Origin: Hexactinellida sp. DTS-2022
Lineage: Eukaryota > Porifera > Hexactinellida
Direction: 5' to 3'
DNA: 64,000 bases
Assembly: GCA_028753945.1 (NCBI GenBank)
Contig: JAPNXP010000002.1
Location: 124,001-188,000 of the forward strand
Made by a program: the position numbers and the translations under genes. Under the pieces are notes generated by a model. The model made no database searches. It had not been told where the DNA came from and saw only the letters and a program-made list of their open reading frames with translations. Positions within the stretch are counted from its first letter, which is position 1. Each line of letters begins with the position of its first letter. Positions 53,601-58,924 of this stretch are shown in pieces.

Positions 53601-55606
53601 TCTTTAGCCTCCACGTACATCTTCCCGAGCTCCGATTTGTTGGAATCGAATCCGACCAACACACTCGAGTTAACCGAGCGGAGCAGGTCAAGACAAGCCT
53701 CCACCTAAACAACAACAACAACAACAAACAAACAGGTAAACAAACAGGTAAACAAACAGGTAAACAAACAAACAAACAAACAAACAGGTAAACAAACAAA
53801 CAACAAACAACAAACAACAAACAGATAAACAGATAAACAGATAAACAAACAAACAAACAACAACAAACAAACAAACAAACAACAACAAACAGACAAACAA
53901 CAGACTAGTATAACTTACTAACCTGGGTTAGCTTAATCTGCTCCCACATACTGCTAATTATTCCATTCCTTTCTTTCCAATAATCGATTTCCGCCAGCGG
54001 TCCCGAGCCCCCCCTCTCCTTATCCCTGCATGACAACACTACTGACTGAATGGAATGTGACCACGCTGCCACGCTCCCCTCCACCAGCTCGAGGGTGCGC
54101 GCGTCTCGAGGCATAGTTCCAGTTCCAATACTCGGAATGTTCGGTAGTTCCAGTTTGATTTCCCCCTCCACCTGTTGTATGGTCTGATTAATCTGAGAGA
54201 GGAACTTTCTCACGTTCACGACGAGATCGTCTCTAACCAGGCGACGAGATGGCCCTATGGAATGTACACTGTGTATACAACTGGAACTATACAATAGTTA
54301 GTCCCGGTTACTCGTGTATACAATCGGAACTATACAATAGTTAGTTCCGGTTACTCATGTATACAACCGGAACTATACAATGGTTAGTTCCGGGTACTGA
54401 CCTGAGACCATCTCAGTGGATATCTGAGGCTGCAGGGGATCAGCTGTTAAGCTGAGAATGGATATGGAACTAACAGCTCTAGAGGGCTGTTTGGAGGAAA
54501 CCAGGGCGCCATGCTCTCCCTGAGTAGCTAAACAACAAGTAAACAAGTAAACAAACAAATAAACAAACAAACAAAACTAACTAACTACAGTAAACTCCCG
54601 TTATAACGAAATCGGGTATTCCCCTAGAGCACTAAATGCATTAATTATTATCCTTATAATGAATATCCGGATTTACAGGTCCCAAGCACTTCGTTATAAC
54701 GAGAATAAATACTAAATGGATTTGCCTATAACTTATAAGTTAAGCCTTTCCCCCTAATACAGTAGGTATCTACCAGCTAGTGCCTAGGCATAACTACTGC
54801 CTACTGCCTACTGCCTAGTGCCCAACTAACCTGCGGCCCCTGCCTGGAAGAGAGGGAGGTACACATGTGCCAAGAGTCCCACCAGGGCCTTGAGACTGTT
54901 CCCAGGAATAGATCCGTACTCAAACAGCTCCCCCATCTGGAGCCTCGCTTCTGAGTGGCTGCCCACAAGTGGCACGGGTGTAGCCTGGTTAGGAATGAAG
55001 TATGCCACGTTTGCATACGTCAGGTCTTCCGAAATATCCTTTATGCACATATGTAGATCCACAGGGGTAGCTGCCACTAAACGAGTGCAGTTAAACATTA
55101 ATTGGAACTATAGTAGACTCTGTTAGTAGGAACACCAGGGGACCGTCTTAATATGTTCGTATTAATTAACCGGAGTCACTTGCATGCATTTGCATAGGCT
55201 AGGGGAATTAACCTTGTACTCCTTAACCGATATTCCCCTTATCCGTGTTCCTATATTAACAGAGTATACTGTACAGCAATAAATTCAATTTATATAACAC
55301 GTTGCCTAGCAACTGACCTAAGGGAGAATCACGCCCGTTTCCATTGGAATCCCCGCTCATTTGATTGTTCAGTTTTTCTTTATTCTGTTTGCAGGAATTC
55401 GCGTCGTAGAATAGAACTGCTGGCATTTCATTCAACATTCCGTTCTTGTTGTCGAGGTACTCCACCAAACTGGAACTAACACCTTTATGGGAGTCTAACA
55501 AGGCCTGGAATTCTGCGTCTCCATGGAAACCCAGGAGACATGATACCATCTGCTGGAACCACCAAACCCGGAGATCTGATTGGCAGACATCTGTGCTAGA
55601 TGGCAT
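1..55606 (-). CDS. DNAH10: DNAH10, axonemal inner-arm dynein heavy chain (5' part, 17 exons, runs off the left edge)
   Basis: This gene encodes the motor subunit of an inner dynein arm, which hydrolyses ATP to slide doublet microtubules in motile cilia and flagella. Exons in transcription order: 55606-55318, 55076-54831, 54527-54402, 54254-53923, 53704-53548, 53253-53039, 9410-9185, 8920-8469, 8220-7790, 7635-7419, 7105-6877, 6377-6163, 5608-5379, 5318-5101, 4466-4285, 3771-2915 and 2649-1. All junctions are GT-AG and every phase matches, giving 2,423 codons without a stop. The tail (DHC_N1) covers roughly residues 180-1190 and the linker (DHC_N2) roughly 1200-1800. AAA1 has Walker A GPAGTGKT at about residue 1959 and Walker B CFDEFN. 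AAA2 has GPTGGGKS at about residue 2240. The DNAH10 assignment rests on remembered similarity along the whole length, for example RVRYRDIQERYRT-like, NALRMVWIISRH and SLNDYLDSKRNAFPRFFFIS segments. AAA3-6, the stalk and the C-terminus lie outside the window. Confidence 0.93.
2650..2914 (-). other. DNAH10 intron 16, no repeat recognised
   Basis: 265-bp GT-AG intron with a GTGAGT donor and a CTCTCCCTAG acceptor. It contains an A/T run near 2768-2776 but no transposon or RNA signal that I can see. Confidence 0.85.
2915..3771 (-). CDS. DNAH10: DNAH10 exon 16 (linker, DHC_N2)
   Basis: Residues 1256-1540, an 857-bp exon. It contains AEKLFDLQITSFPELLELD, MKEFKNSLPLIGNLKNDGMR and SFDMSPDTFTLANLFSMEL, all characteristic of the dynein linker. 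The acceptor is TACCCTAG and the donor GTGAGT. The final lysine codon is split with exon 17. Confidence 0.95.
3830..3979. mobile_element. Pogo/Tigger-like MITE
   Basis: It begins TA-CAGTAGAACCTCGTTAG and ends CTAACGAGGCTCTA, giving imperfect terminal inverted repeats next to a TA. It has no coding capacity. It shares the internal CTTTGAAGGGACTGAAATAG-type segment (inverted here) with the copies at 8288 and 52735. It sits in intron 15 of DNAH10. Confidence 0.7.
4028..4184. mobile_element. MITE with TATAAGCACA inverted ends
   Basis: The left end CAGTAGATGTCGGATATAAG is mirrored by a right end TGTGCTTATAACCGGCATCC, and a TA precedes the element. The inner arms repeat TATAAGCACA several times, so the element could fold into a long hairpin. 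It is non-coding and shares intron 15 with the preceding MITE. Confidence 0.7.
4285..4466 (-). CDS. DNAH10: DNAH10 exon 15 (start of linker region)
   Basis: Residues 1195-1255, ending in EIQYRDIQ, which joins ERYRTL of exon 16. The acceptor CACCTTATAG directly follows a TTTATAAC branch-like site. The donor is GTTTGT in phase 0. Confidence 0.9.
4541..4669. mobile_element. 129-bp MITE with TA target duplication
   Basis: The ends CAGTTTTGAAATCGGATTAT and ATAATCCGATTTCGACTG are inverted repeats of about 26 bp. TA flanks both sides (4539-4540 and 4670-4671). The TA target and CAGT start suit the Tc1/mariner-pogo group. It lies in intron 14 of DNAH10. Confidence 0.8.
4675..4972. mobile_element. 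298-bp hAT-type MITE with 8-bp target duplication
   Basis: The ends CAGTGCTCGACAAA and TTTGTCGAGCACTG are perfect 14-bp inverted repeats. An 8-bp direct repeat CTGTACAT flanks the element (4667-4674 and 4973-4980), as expected for hAT transposition. The interior has further inverted GGTGGCTTAA-like stretches and no ORF. It landed at the end of the neighbouring MITE, so the insertions are nested. Confidence 0.85.
4981..5078. mobile_element. Fragment of a CAGTAGACTCTGTTA-type MITE
   Basis: The segment from GGTTTAATTCCCCTAGCC to ACAGAGTCTACTG matches the complete copy at 53305-53459 in the same orientation. Its left end is missing, and the hAT-type element abuts it. Confidence 0.65.
5101..5318 (-). 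CDS. DNAH10: DNAH10 exon 14 (tail)
   Basis: Residues 1122-1194: YRHLWQQQKDIEKIAQKK ... CIQLNLGSLANSVQ. The acceptor is TCTATTTATAG and the donor GTTAGT in phase 1. It joins in frame to exon 15 (SLG-GLLNTAAKEALLRL). Confidence 0.9.
5379..5608 (-). CDS. DNAH10: DNAH10 exon 13 (tail)
   Basis: Residues 1046-1121, including KVFVRWLHGTCKEAPP. The acceptor is TTGTGTGTAG and the donor GTAGCT in phase 2. The following intron is only 60 bp. Confidence 0.91.
5655..5846. mobile_element. Pogo/Tigger-like MITE, about 192 bp
   Basis: It has ends CAGTAGAACCTCGTTAATAC and GTACTAACGAGGTTCTA next to TA. It is closely similar over its full length to the copy at 7214-7397, sharing the interior TAATACCCATT and GGGAC-TGATTTTGTGGA. 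It lies in intron 12 of DNAH10. Confidence 0.8.
5965..6112. mobile_element. CAGTAGACTCTGTTA-type MITE, about 148 bp
   Basis: The ends CAGTAGACTCGTTAATAGG and CTACTAACAGAGTCTAC are inverted and flanked by TA. The interior GGAATTAACCTTGTACTCC is shared with the copies at 53305 and 55111. It is the second MITE in intron 12. Confidence 0.75.
6163..6377 (-). CDS. DNAH10: DNAH10 exon 12 (tail)
   Basis: Residues 974-1045: MAHYYTHWERHIYTAVLTML ... PEIVIHPPGPEIYKM. The HYYTHWE block and the PEI-HP block match DNAH10-type tails. The acceptor is TATATACATAG and the donor GTACTC. Confidence 0.9.
6405..6500. repeat. Degenerate CACTAGCGACAC short repeats
   Basis: Several imperfect copies of CCACTAGCGACACAATTAAG occur here and again at about 6767-6870 in the same intron. 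Similar GACAC / TAGTGGC words recur at 62480-62810. A short GAGAGA run sits at about 6459. Confidence 0.5.
6543..6671. mobile_element. Foldback element with about 50-bp arms
   Basis: The arms AAATCTAAAATTACACCTGT and ACAGGTGTAATTTTAGATTT continue inward to GGAGGCACTAC / GTAGTGCCTCC with only a few mismatches. They surround a loop of about 29 bases rich in GTTG. It is non-coding and lies in intron 11 of DNAH10. Confidence 0.7.
6877..7105 (-). CDS. DNAH10: DNAH10 exon 11 (tail)
   Basis: Residues 898-973, ending LARKYRAIGPILTKLEGTVF plus RTSTG. The acceptor is GTGCGGTTAG and the donor GTAAGT in phase 1. Confidence 0.9.
7214..7397. mobile_element. Pogo/Tigger-like MITE, 184 bp
   Basis: It begins CAGTGGAACCTCGTTAATAC and ends CACTAACGAGGTTCTACTG, with TA on both sides (7212-7213 and 7398-7399). 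It is the best preserved member of the family also seen at 5655. Its right end resembles the two terminal-repeat-like segments in each satellite monomer. It lies in intron 10 of DNAH10. Confidence 0.82.
7419..7635 (-). CDS. DNAH10: DNAH10 exon 10 (tail)
   Basis: Residues 825-897, with KRHNWNSLAISDYINRCEEA, a conserved tail motif. The single leading base completes the lysine codon from exon 9. The donor is GTATGC in phase 0. Confidence 0.92.
7790..8220 (-). CDS. DNAH10: DNAH10 exon 9 (tail)
   Basis: Residues 682-824, including EAKYLEQLGYSIPELARNVA, strongly conserved in axonemal dynein tails. The middle (about 60 residues rich in S, T and P) is variable. The acceptor lies 14 bases downstream of a TTTATAACACC motif. 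The donor is GTTAGT in phase 2. Confidence 0.92.
8288..8414. mobile_element. Partial pogo/Tigger-like MITE
   Basis: It keeps GGACACCAGGGGACCGTAAA, the internal GAAAAGGCTTTGAAGGGACT and the right end CTAACGAGGTCTACAG. The left end is decayed. It lies in intron 8 of DNAH10. Confidence 0.6.
8469..8920 (-). CDS. DNAH10: DNAH10 exon 8 (tail, DHC_N1)
   Basis: Residues 531-681, including ESFRALRSSEGAFDLLQKY and PPIYKSFPKVAGAIHWSRSL, the classic end of the DHC_N1 domain. The acceptor is CTCTGTTTTAG and the donor GTAATT. Confidence 0.94.
9185..9410 (-). CDS. DNAH10: DNAH10 exon 7 (first exon after the giant intron)
   Basis: Residues 456-530, from LTTDARQTLELW through KIESSGRDARWEFDRNKLF to FFNIFGDDLKAVT. 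In DNAH10 this block directly follows the exon 6 block, so the gene continues across the satellite array. The acceptor is CCCTGTGTCCTAG in phase 0. The donor GTGTTT is weak. Confidence 0.92.
9490..9647. other. GC-rich unidentified segment at the left edge of the satellite
   Basis: This stretch of about 160 bp is clearly richer in G+C than its AT-rich surroundings. It contains three GGGGCCC or GGGCCC-type palindromes. It has no convincing coding or RNA signal. It ends abruptly where the satellite begins at GTCCTAGATATAG, and may be a fragment of another repeat. Confidence 0.4.
23640..25740. repeat. Diverged island of monomers inside the satellite array
   Basis: About twelve consecutive monomers carry private changes, including ATCTTAACG, ATTCAG, CTCATTTGTAG, ATATATGAAAGG and an 8-base duplication giving TTGATACTTGATATAATG near 24740. 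Three successive copies between about 24.17 and 24.65 kb are nearly identical to each other. Outside the island the homogenised variant set resumes. Confidence 0.75.
45690..51637. repeat. Tandem pair of a 2,974-bp (17-monomer) higher-order unit
   Basis: Private variants recur at exactly 2,974 bp spacing: CTCTGTAG at 46231 and 49205, TGTAATAAAG at 46361 and 49335, TAAATGGATA (2-base deletion) at 46541 and 49515, AACGAAAGTC at 47881/50855 and 48056/51030, and TGTCATAAAG at 48635/51609. The similarity stops at about 45.67 kb on the left. On the right it fades where CTATGTAG at 48855 has CTTTGTAG in the third register. Confidence 0.9.
52735..52833. mobile_element. Half of a pogo/Tigger-like MITE adjoining the satellite
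   Basis: It contains ATTCGTATTAACCGG, the internal GAAAAGGCTTTGAAAGGGAC and a right end AATAACGAAGTTCAACTG. The left end is missing, and the satellite array stops about 12 bp before it. Confidence 0.6.
52834..52945. mobile_element. Possible MITE remnant with ACTCGGTTA ends
   Basis: TAACTCGGTTATA at the left and TAACTAACCGAGTTTA at the right form an imperfect inverted repeat about 105 bp apart. Nothing else identifies it. Confidence 0.4.
53039..53253 (-). CDS. DNAH10: DNAH10 exon 6 (last exon before the giant intron)
   Basis: Residues 384-455, including MMNALRMVWIISRHFNRDDQ and MVPLMERIAW, hallmark tail residues. It ends ...LGTVKQ in phase 0 at the donor GTATGG. This donor opens the 43.6-kb satellite intron. 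Confidence 0.93.
53305..53459. mobile_element. CAGTAGACTCTGTTA-type MITE, 155 bp
   Basis: The ends CAGTAGCTCTGTTAGTAGG and CCTATTAACAGAGTCTACTG are inverted and flanked by TA. The last 44 bp are repeated directly at 53461-53505, as if the end were duplicated. It lies in intron 5 of DNAH10. Confidence 0.75.
53548..53704 (-). CDS. DNAH10: DNAH10 exon 5 (tail, DHC_N1)
   Basis: Residues 332-383, including YVEAKDNVRFLMTLERHFKN, a conserved tail motif. The acceptor is TTGTTTAG and the donor GTAAGA. It starts in phase 0 and ends in phase 1. Confidence 0.92.
53708..53912. repeat. AAAC/AAC-rich microsatellite in DNAH10 intron 4
   Basis: Imperfect runs of AAC, AAAC, AAACAGGT and AAACAGAT fill nearly the whole intron. 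On the minus strand this gives pyrimidine-rich GTTTGTTTG, including the exon 5 acceptor tract. The low-complexity ORFs here (runs of V, C, L, F) are artefacts. Confidence 0.85.
53923..54254 (-). CDS. DNAH10: DNAH10 exon 4 (tail, DHC_N1)
   Basis: Residues 221-331. It contains QQVEGEIKLELPNIP and GPLAEIDYWKERN, both recognisable tail motifs of DNAH10-type dyneins. The acceptor is CATTCCATAG and the donor GTTAGT, in phase 0. Confidence 0.92.
54275..54390. repeat. Three-copy tandem repeat of about 42 bp in DNAH10 intron 3
   Basis: AACTATACAATAGTTAGTCC plus a GGTTACTCGTGTATACAA tail is repeated three times with small changes, ending one copy short of the exon 3 donor. Confidence 0.7.
54402..54527 (-). 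CDS. DNAH10: DNAH10 exon 3
   Basis: Residues 179-220, a short low-conservation stretch ending ADPLQPQISTEMVS. The acceptor is TTGTTTAG and the donor GTCAGT. Phases 1/1 agree with both neighbours. Confidence 0.83.
54588..54705. mobile_element. MITE remnant with CGTTATAACGA ends
   Basis: It starts TA-CAGTAAACTCCCGTTATAACG and ends TTCGTTATAACGAGAA. This is the CAGT start and TATAACGA core typical of pogo/Tigger-type ends. It lies in intron 2 of DNAH10. Confidence 0.55.
54831..55076 (-). CDS. DNAH10: DNAH10 exon 2
   Basis: Residues 97-178 (VAATPVDLHMCIKDISEDLT...). The acceptor follows a TTTAAC branch-like site and CTCGTTTAG. Only this acceptor restores the frame after exon 1, because nearer AGs lead to a stop. 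The exon ends in phase 1 at GTTAGT. Confidence 0.85.
55111..55271. mobile_element. CAGTAGACTCTGTTA-type MITE, about 160 bp
   Basis: The ends TAGTAGACTCTGTTAGTAGG and TATTAACAGAGTATACTG are inverted and followed by TA. The interior matches 53305-53459 in reverse orientation. It occupies most of DNAH10 intron 1. Confidence 0.75.
55318..55606 (-). CDS. DNAH10: DNAH10 exon 1 (proposed N-terminus)
   Basis: Residues 1-96, starting MPSSTDVCQSDLRVWW. An in-frame TAG lies 39 bases upstream of the ATG, which supports this start. However, an AG follows a TAATAAC-like sequence just before the ATG, so a further 5' exon is possible. The segment resembles the extreme N-terminal helical region of axonemal dynein tails. 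It ends in phase 1 before the donor GTCAGT. Confidence 0.75.
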
Positions 55607-55695
55607 AGTTCTACCTGTCGTTATTAATGTGGTTAAGTGGAACTAAGTGCATTCATGTGTGAATAATAGGGCCTATCTAGGTCCCAAGGTAATAG
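55607..55695 (-). promoter_or_regulatory. DNAH10: Short upstream region of DNAH10
   Basis: Only 89 bp separate the proposed DNAH10 start codon from the transposon-like inverted repeat at 55696. I see no TATA box or other specific promoter motif. Any promoter or 5' UTR must lie here, inside the repeat, or beyond an unseen 5' intron. Confidence 0.3.
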
Positions 55696-56192
55696 CAGTG
55701 TGATTCCATTTAGAGCCGGGCGGCCACTGTTCCGCCCCGGCATAAATTCGATTGAATTCGAGTGGAACCCAAAAATTTTGGTTTCGGCTGAACTAAAAAT
55801 TCTAAATCGATCCATATCATCTCTGTTCGAAAGGTAATTAATTAACATAAATTAGTGACAGTTGAAATTCATCCTGGGGAAAAGTCTTTTTGATCCTAGT
55901 TCAACACGAACCTATTTGATTCGGATGAACCTATTTAGTTCGTTGAAAACTAGACTAATTAAGTTTGTCCGCACTTAATTAGTCAAATTTTACCTCTTTC
56001 AAATAATGCCGCATCATTGAATAATGATCATATATTATTATGGCTAACACATTTAGGGTGCCGTGAAATTTACCTCCGTAATAAATTGCTGGCCAAACAA
56101 ATCCCAGATAAACCCATGATGATTATCCTAGTTACGACCCTTTCATAGAAATAGAATTATTAAGTTATGTTTAACTAATAACAAACAAACAG

Positions 56193-57428
56193 TTACTGAC
56201 AAGAAAATATTTGTAGTGAATAGTTAATATTACGGGACACAATTATTAATTTTAAGTTTTCAGTTATAACTATTCCTAGAAGGTTATCAAACATTCCTAC
56301 TTCATGTCCTAGTTCCCCTATAGTGTGGAGGTGTGTCCCTTCTTTAGAGAATATTCTAATTTGTGCATTGCTCCGATCACTCATCAGCAAATTCTGTTTT
56401 CTGTCCAAACAGAAGAACCAAGCATATCCTATCTGCATTCCTGTACCCTGTGTGATTAGGGAGCGTATCTTCTCTCCTGCGTGAGAGAACACGAGTATGC
56501 AGGGAGAGTCCAAACAGAGCACGTACACCTCATCTGGTGTCAGGTTAACGTCACACGGGAGTTTCAGTGTTTGATGCTTTATTGATCTTTGGAAGTGTAG
56601 GGAGTCATCTAGGACTTGGATTCTGTTGTTGTTAGAATCCGCTACGAACACATCTCCGTTGGTAGAGACGGTGAGTCCGCGAGGGTAATAAAACTGTCCC
56701 ACACCAGATCCCAAACTCCCTAGGCTAGCGACGAGACGCATGTCAGCCTCTATTTTGAATTGGAACACAGCGTGTACTCCTGTGTCCGTCACGTACAGGT
56801 TGTCTCGATGGATCGCTATACCCCATGGCACTCTCATGGCTTGGTTCGTGAAAGTATTTAGGAATTCGCCTGTCTCCGAAAAGATTGAGACTCTACAGGA
56901 ATCATTCCCTTCTGTGACATAAATCAGATTTGTGTTCCCATCGATAGCGACACCACAAGGACTCCAGAGCTCTCCAGGAGCTCGTCCTTTCTTCCCGACA
57001 GCTACAATCGGTCTCATTTCTTCGTATCGGGGTACAACGGGCACCTCCTCCTCGACTACCTCTCCCACACCTGCGATCACCTGCTCCAGGTGTCCACAGG
57101 TGCCTCGGAACACCACGCGTGTCTCGGGCTGGGGTACCCTCACCTCTGCTAGCGCTTGTTCTAGTTCCGCTAGGATTCGTTCCTGGGTCTCTCTCAGTTG
57201 GTTCATTTGGAGACTTTGTTCGGTTTGCGCTTTAAATGCCATTAGTTCTTGTTCTTTTCGGGCGCGCTCTATGGGCCTAGCGGCTATTTGGTCGCGTGTG
57301 TCGCGGTATGTGGTTATGAGTGCCACTCGTCGCTGCTGGACACACATAATTATGCGGTCGAATAGTTGGTGTATTTCCAACTCGACAGGGTCTACGGGGT
57401 GTATCGGGTCAGGGAATCGAACTGCCAT
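56193..57428 (-). CDS. Coiled-coil plus NHL-repeat protein (TRIM2/3/71-like without RING), intronless
   Basis: The gene is a single 411-codon open frame starting MAVRFPDPIHPVDPVELE. Residues 15-105 are a helical, charged region likely to form a coiled coil (QRRVALITTYRDTRDQIAAR and ERILAELEQALAEV). From about 150 to the end there are NHL-type beta-propeller blades: GVAIDGNTNLIYVTEG, GIAIHRDNLYVTD, GLTVSTNGDVFVADSNNNRI and FFCLDRKQNLLMSD. NHL propellers of TRIM/LIN-41 proteins bind RNA or protein partners, but here RING and B-box domains are absent, so ligase activity is not expected. No signal peptide or membrane segment is seen. The lack of introns contrasts with both neighbouring genes, and the gene lies between inverted repeats. 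Retrocopy origin or transposon cargo are possible. The specific function is unknown. Confidence 0.85.
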   Translation of the reverse strand: MAVRFPDPIHPVDPVELEIHQLFDRIIMCVQQRRVALITTYRDTRDQIAARPIERARKEQELMAFKAQTEQSLQMNQLRETQERILAELEQALAEVRVPQPETRVVFRGTCGHLEQVIAGVGEVVEEEVPVVPRYEEMRPIVAVGKKGRAPGELWSPCGVAIDGNTNLIYVTEGNDSCRVSIFSETGEFLNTFTNQAMRVPWGIAIHRDNLYVTDTGVHAVFQFKIEADMRLVASLGSLGSGVGQFYYPRGLTVSTNGDVFVADSNNNRIQVLDDSLHFQRSIKHQTLKLPCDVNLTPDEVYVLCLDSPCILVFSHAGEKIRSLITQGTGMQIGYAWFFCLDRKQNLLMSDRSNAQIRIFSKEGTHLHTIGELGHEVGMFDNLLGIVITENLKLIIVSRNINYSLQIFSCQ

Positions 57429-58924
57429 TTTGTTATTATTTACTAGTTAGCTAGTTATTTGCTATGGAAAGGAAAGTAGTTTGTTAGTAGAATGCTATAG
57501 AGAATGTGTCTCGTATCTTATAGCATAGCTAGGTGGTGGAACTGAGTGGAATGTGGCATCTGTTTGTGTGCCGCCTCTTTTGATGCACATGGTGACTCCA
57601 TCCAGTCAGGAATGTAGTGAAAGGAAATACTTTAGTTGTGAATAATTAGTTAATGCAGAGACACCTCCTACTAGGATACCAGATAGCTCAAATGGAATGT
57701 GGTACAACCCAGTGCGAAGTACAAAATTACTTTCTTAGCTTAGAATCAATTTCTTGCAATTCTTACAGAAATCTTTTTTCCAATAATAATAATCTTATGA
57801 ATAATTGATAGTTCCATTCTGCTATAATATATTCAGTCACAATTAGATGGTCTGCCACTATGCCACTATTATAGTGTTAGAAATGTGTCGTTTAGAGCCA
57901 CCAGAATGTGTCACACACCACATGAATATTGTTCTTGTTGTTATTTGGTTCCATTATTCAGTTTAGTTATTAGCTAAGAAATCGGATATTTAGAACAGAT
58001 ACAATTTAATTTTCCATTAATTAACTCCTTATCCATTCTGTGACACTTGATATGCCAATCGTATACTCCATTAATTTCCTGATTCCTATCTGTTTTGTTG
58101 TGTGTAGGGAATCGATTTCCAAACACCTAAATTAATTAAGTAGAACCTGCATAATCCGACCCCCCATTATGACCGGAATTCGCCTTAATCCGACACTACT
58201 GTACACATATTTGTGTCTTAGTTAATGTGTCCTCTTTAGTTGTTATTGTTGCTCTATATTTAGACATACGTACTTACTAACCAATTTATGCCACTTCTAA
58301 TTATTAGTTCCGTTCCTAATAGGTTCCAATAGGAACTATAGTTAGCTCCCATAAGGGGACAACTTTTCTAGGATTTTCTAGACCGGCACTTTATTATGGA
58401 AGTAATTTTTACGGCACCCTAAAGGTGTTAGCCATATTACATAATCGGTATAAATCAATGGAACGGCATTATTTGAAGAAAGTAAATATGTACTGTACCA
58501 AACAGGGATTTATCCAATAATTTCTGGGCCTGAAAACTTGTAAGAGACCTGGCACCAAATTAAGTGCAAACCCGGAACCTAAATGGAATCACACTGCAAG
58601 CACTTAGCACCTCAACCGAATAGCTTATTTATTTATATCTCCCTTTGTCACGCTTTTTAACCAATTTGTTTATCACACATTGGTTAACCAGGCGTTGACA
58701 AGACAACAAGTCCGTTAGGAATCAATTCTACTAAAATCGGTTGAACTCTATAGATGCCTGGCTGGCACCTAGATAAACCCCTGATTCCCATTCTTCCATT
58801 AATCAAAAGACAATAAAAATACATGTTTGTGTTTACTTTCTAATAAAATAAGAGATAAATAACAATAGTAAATAATTAAGTTGGGGGGGGAATACAAAAA
58901 TAACTATAAGGAATCAGGTTGCGA
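57429..58924. other. AT-rich intergenic region between the NHL and coiled-coil genes
   Basis: It holds the upstream region of the NHL gene, a short MITE (58139-58203), the right arm of the inverted repeat (58381-58596), and the presumed 3' UTR of the coiled-coil gene. A sense-strand AATAAATAA at about 58628-58637 could serve as a polyadenylation signal. I see no other gene. Confidence 0.5.
58139..58203. mobile_element. Very short TIR element, about 65 bp
   Basis: AGTAGAACCTGCATAATCCG at the left and TTAATCCGACACTACTGTA at the right form inverted ends around a C-rich centre. The element looks like an extreme internal deletion of a pogo/Tigger-like MITE. Confidence 0.5.

Larger units (their letters stand above)
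55696..58596. mobile_element. Possible 2.9-kb TIR element (or two inverted MITEs) enclosing the NHL gene
   Basis: The left end CAGTGTGATTCCATTTAG at 55696 is mirrored at 58596, with GCCGGG / TTCCGGG following. About 300 bp inside the left end (55998-56095) and 110 bp inside the right end (58381-58485) there is a second inverted match of about 95 bp, including AATAATGCCG and GGCTAACACMTTTAGGGTGCC. No transposase is visible between them and no clear target duplication is seen, so two independent MITEs are the main alternative. Confidence 0.5.

Noticed and set aside
53581..53900. Minus-strand ORFs rich in V, C, L and F that look like membrane proteins
   Set aside because: They are the translation of the AAAC/AAC microsatellite in DNAH10 intron 4.
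55256..55317. Extension of DNAH10 exon 1 to the stop at 55256
   Set aside because: A GTCAGT donor at 55317 joins exon 2 in frame, and the extension runs into a MITE.
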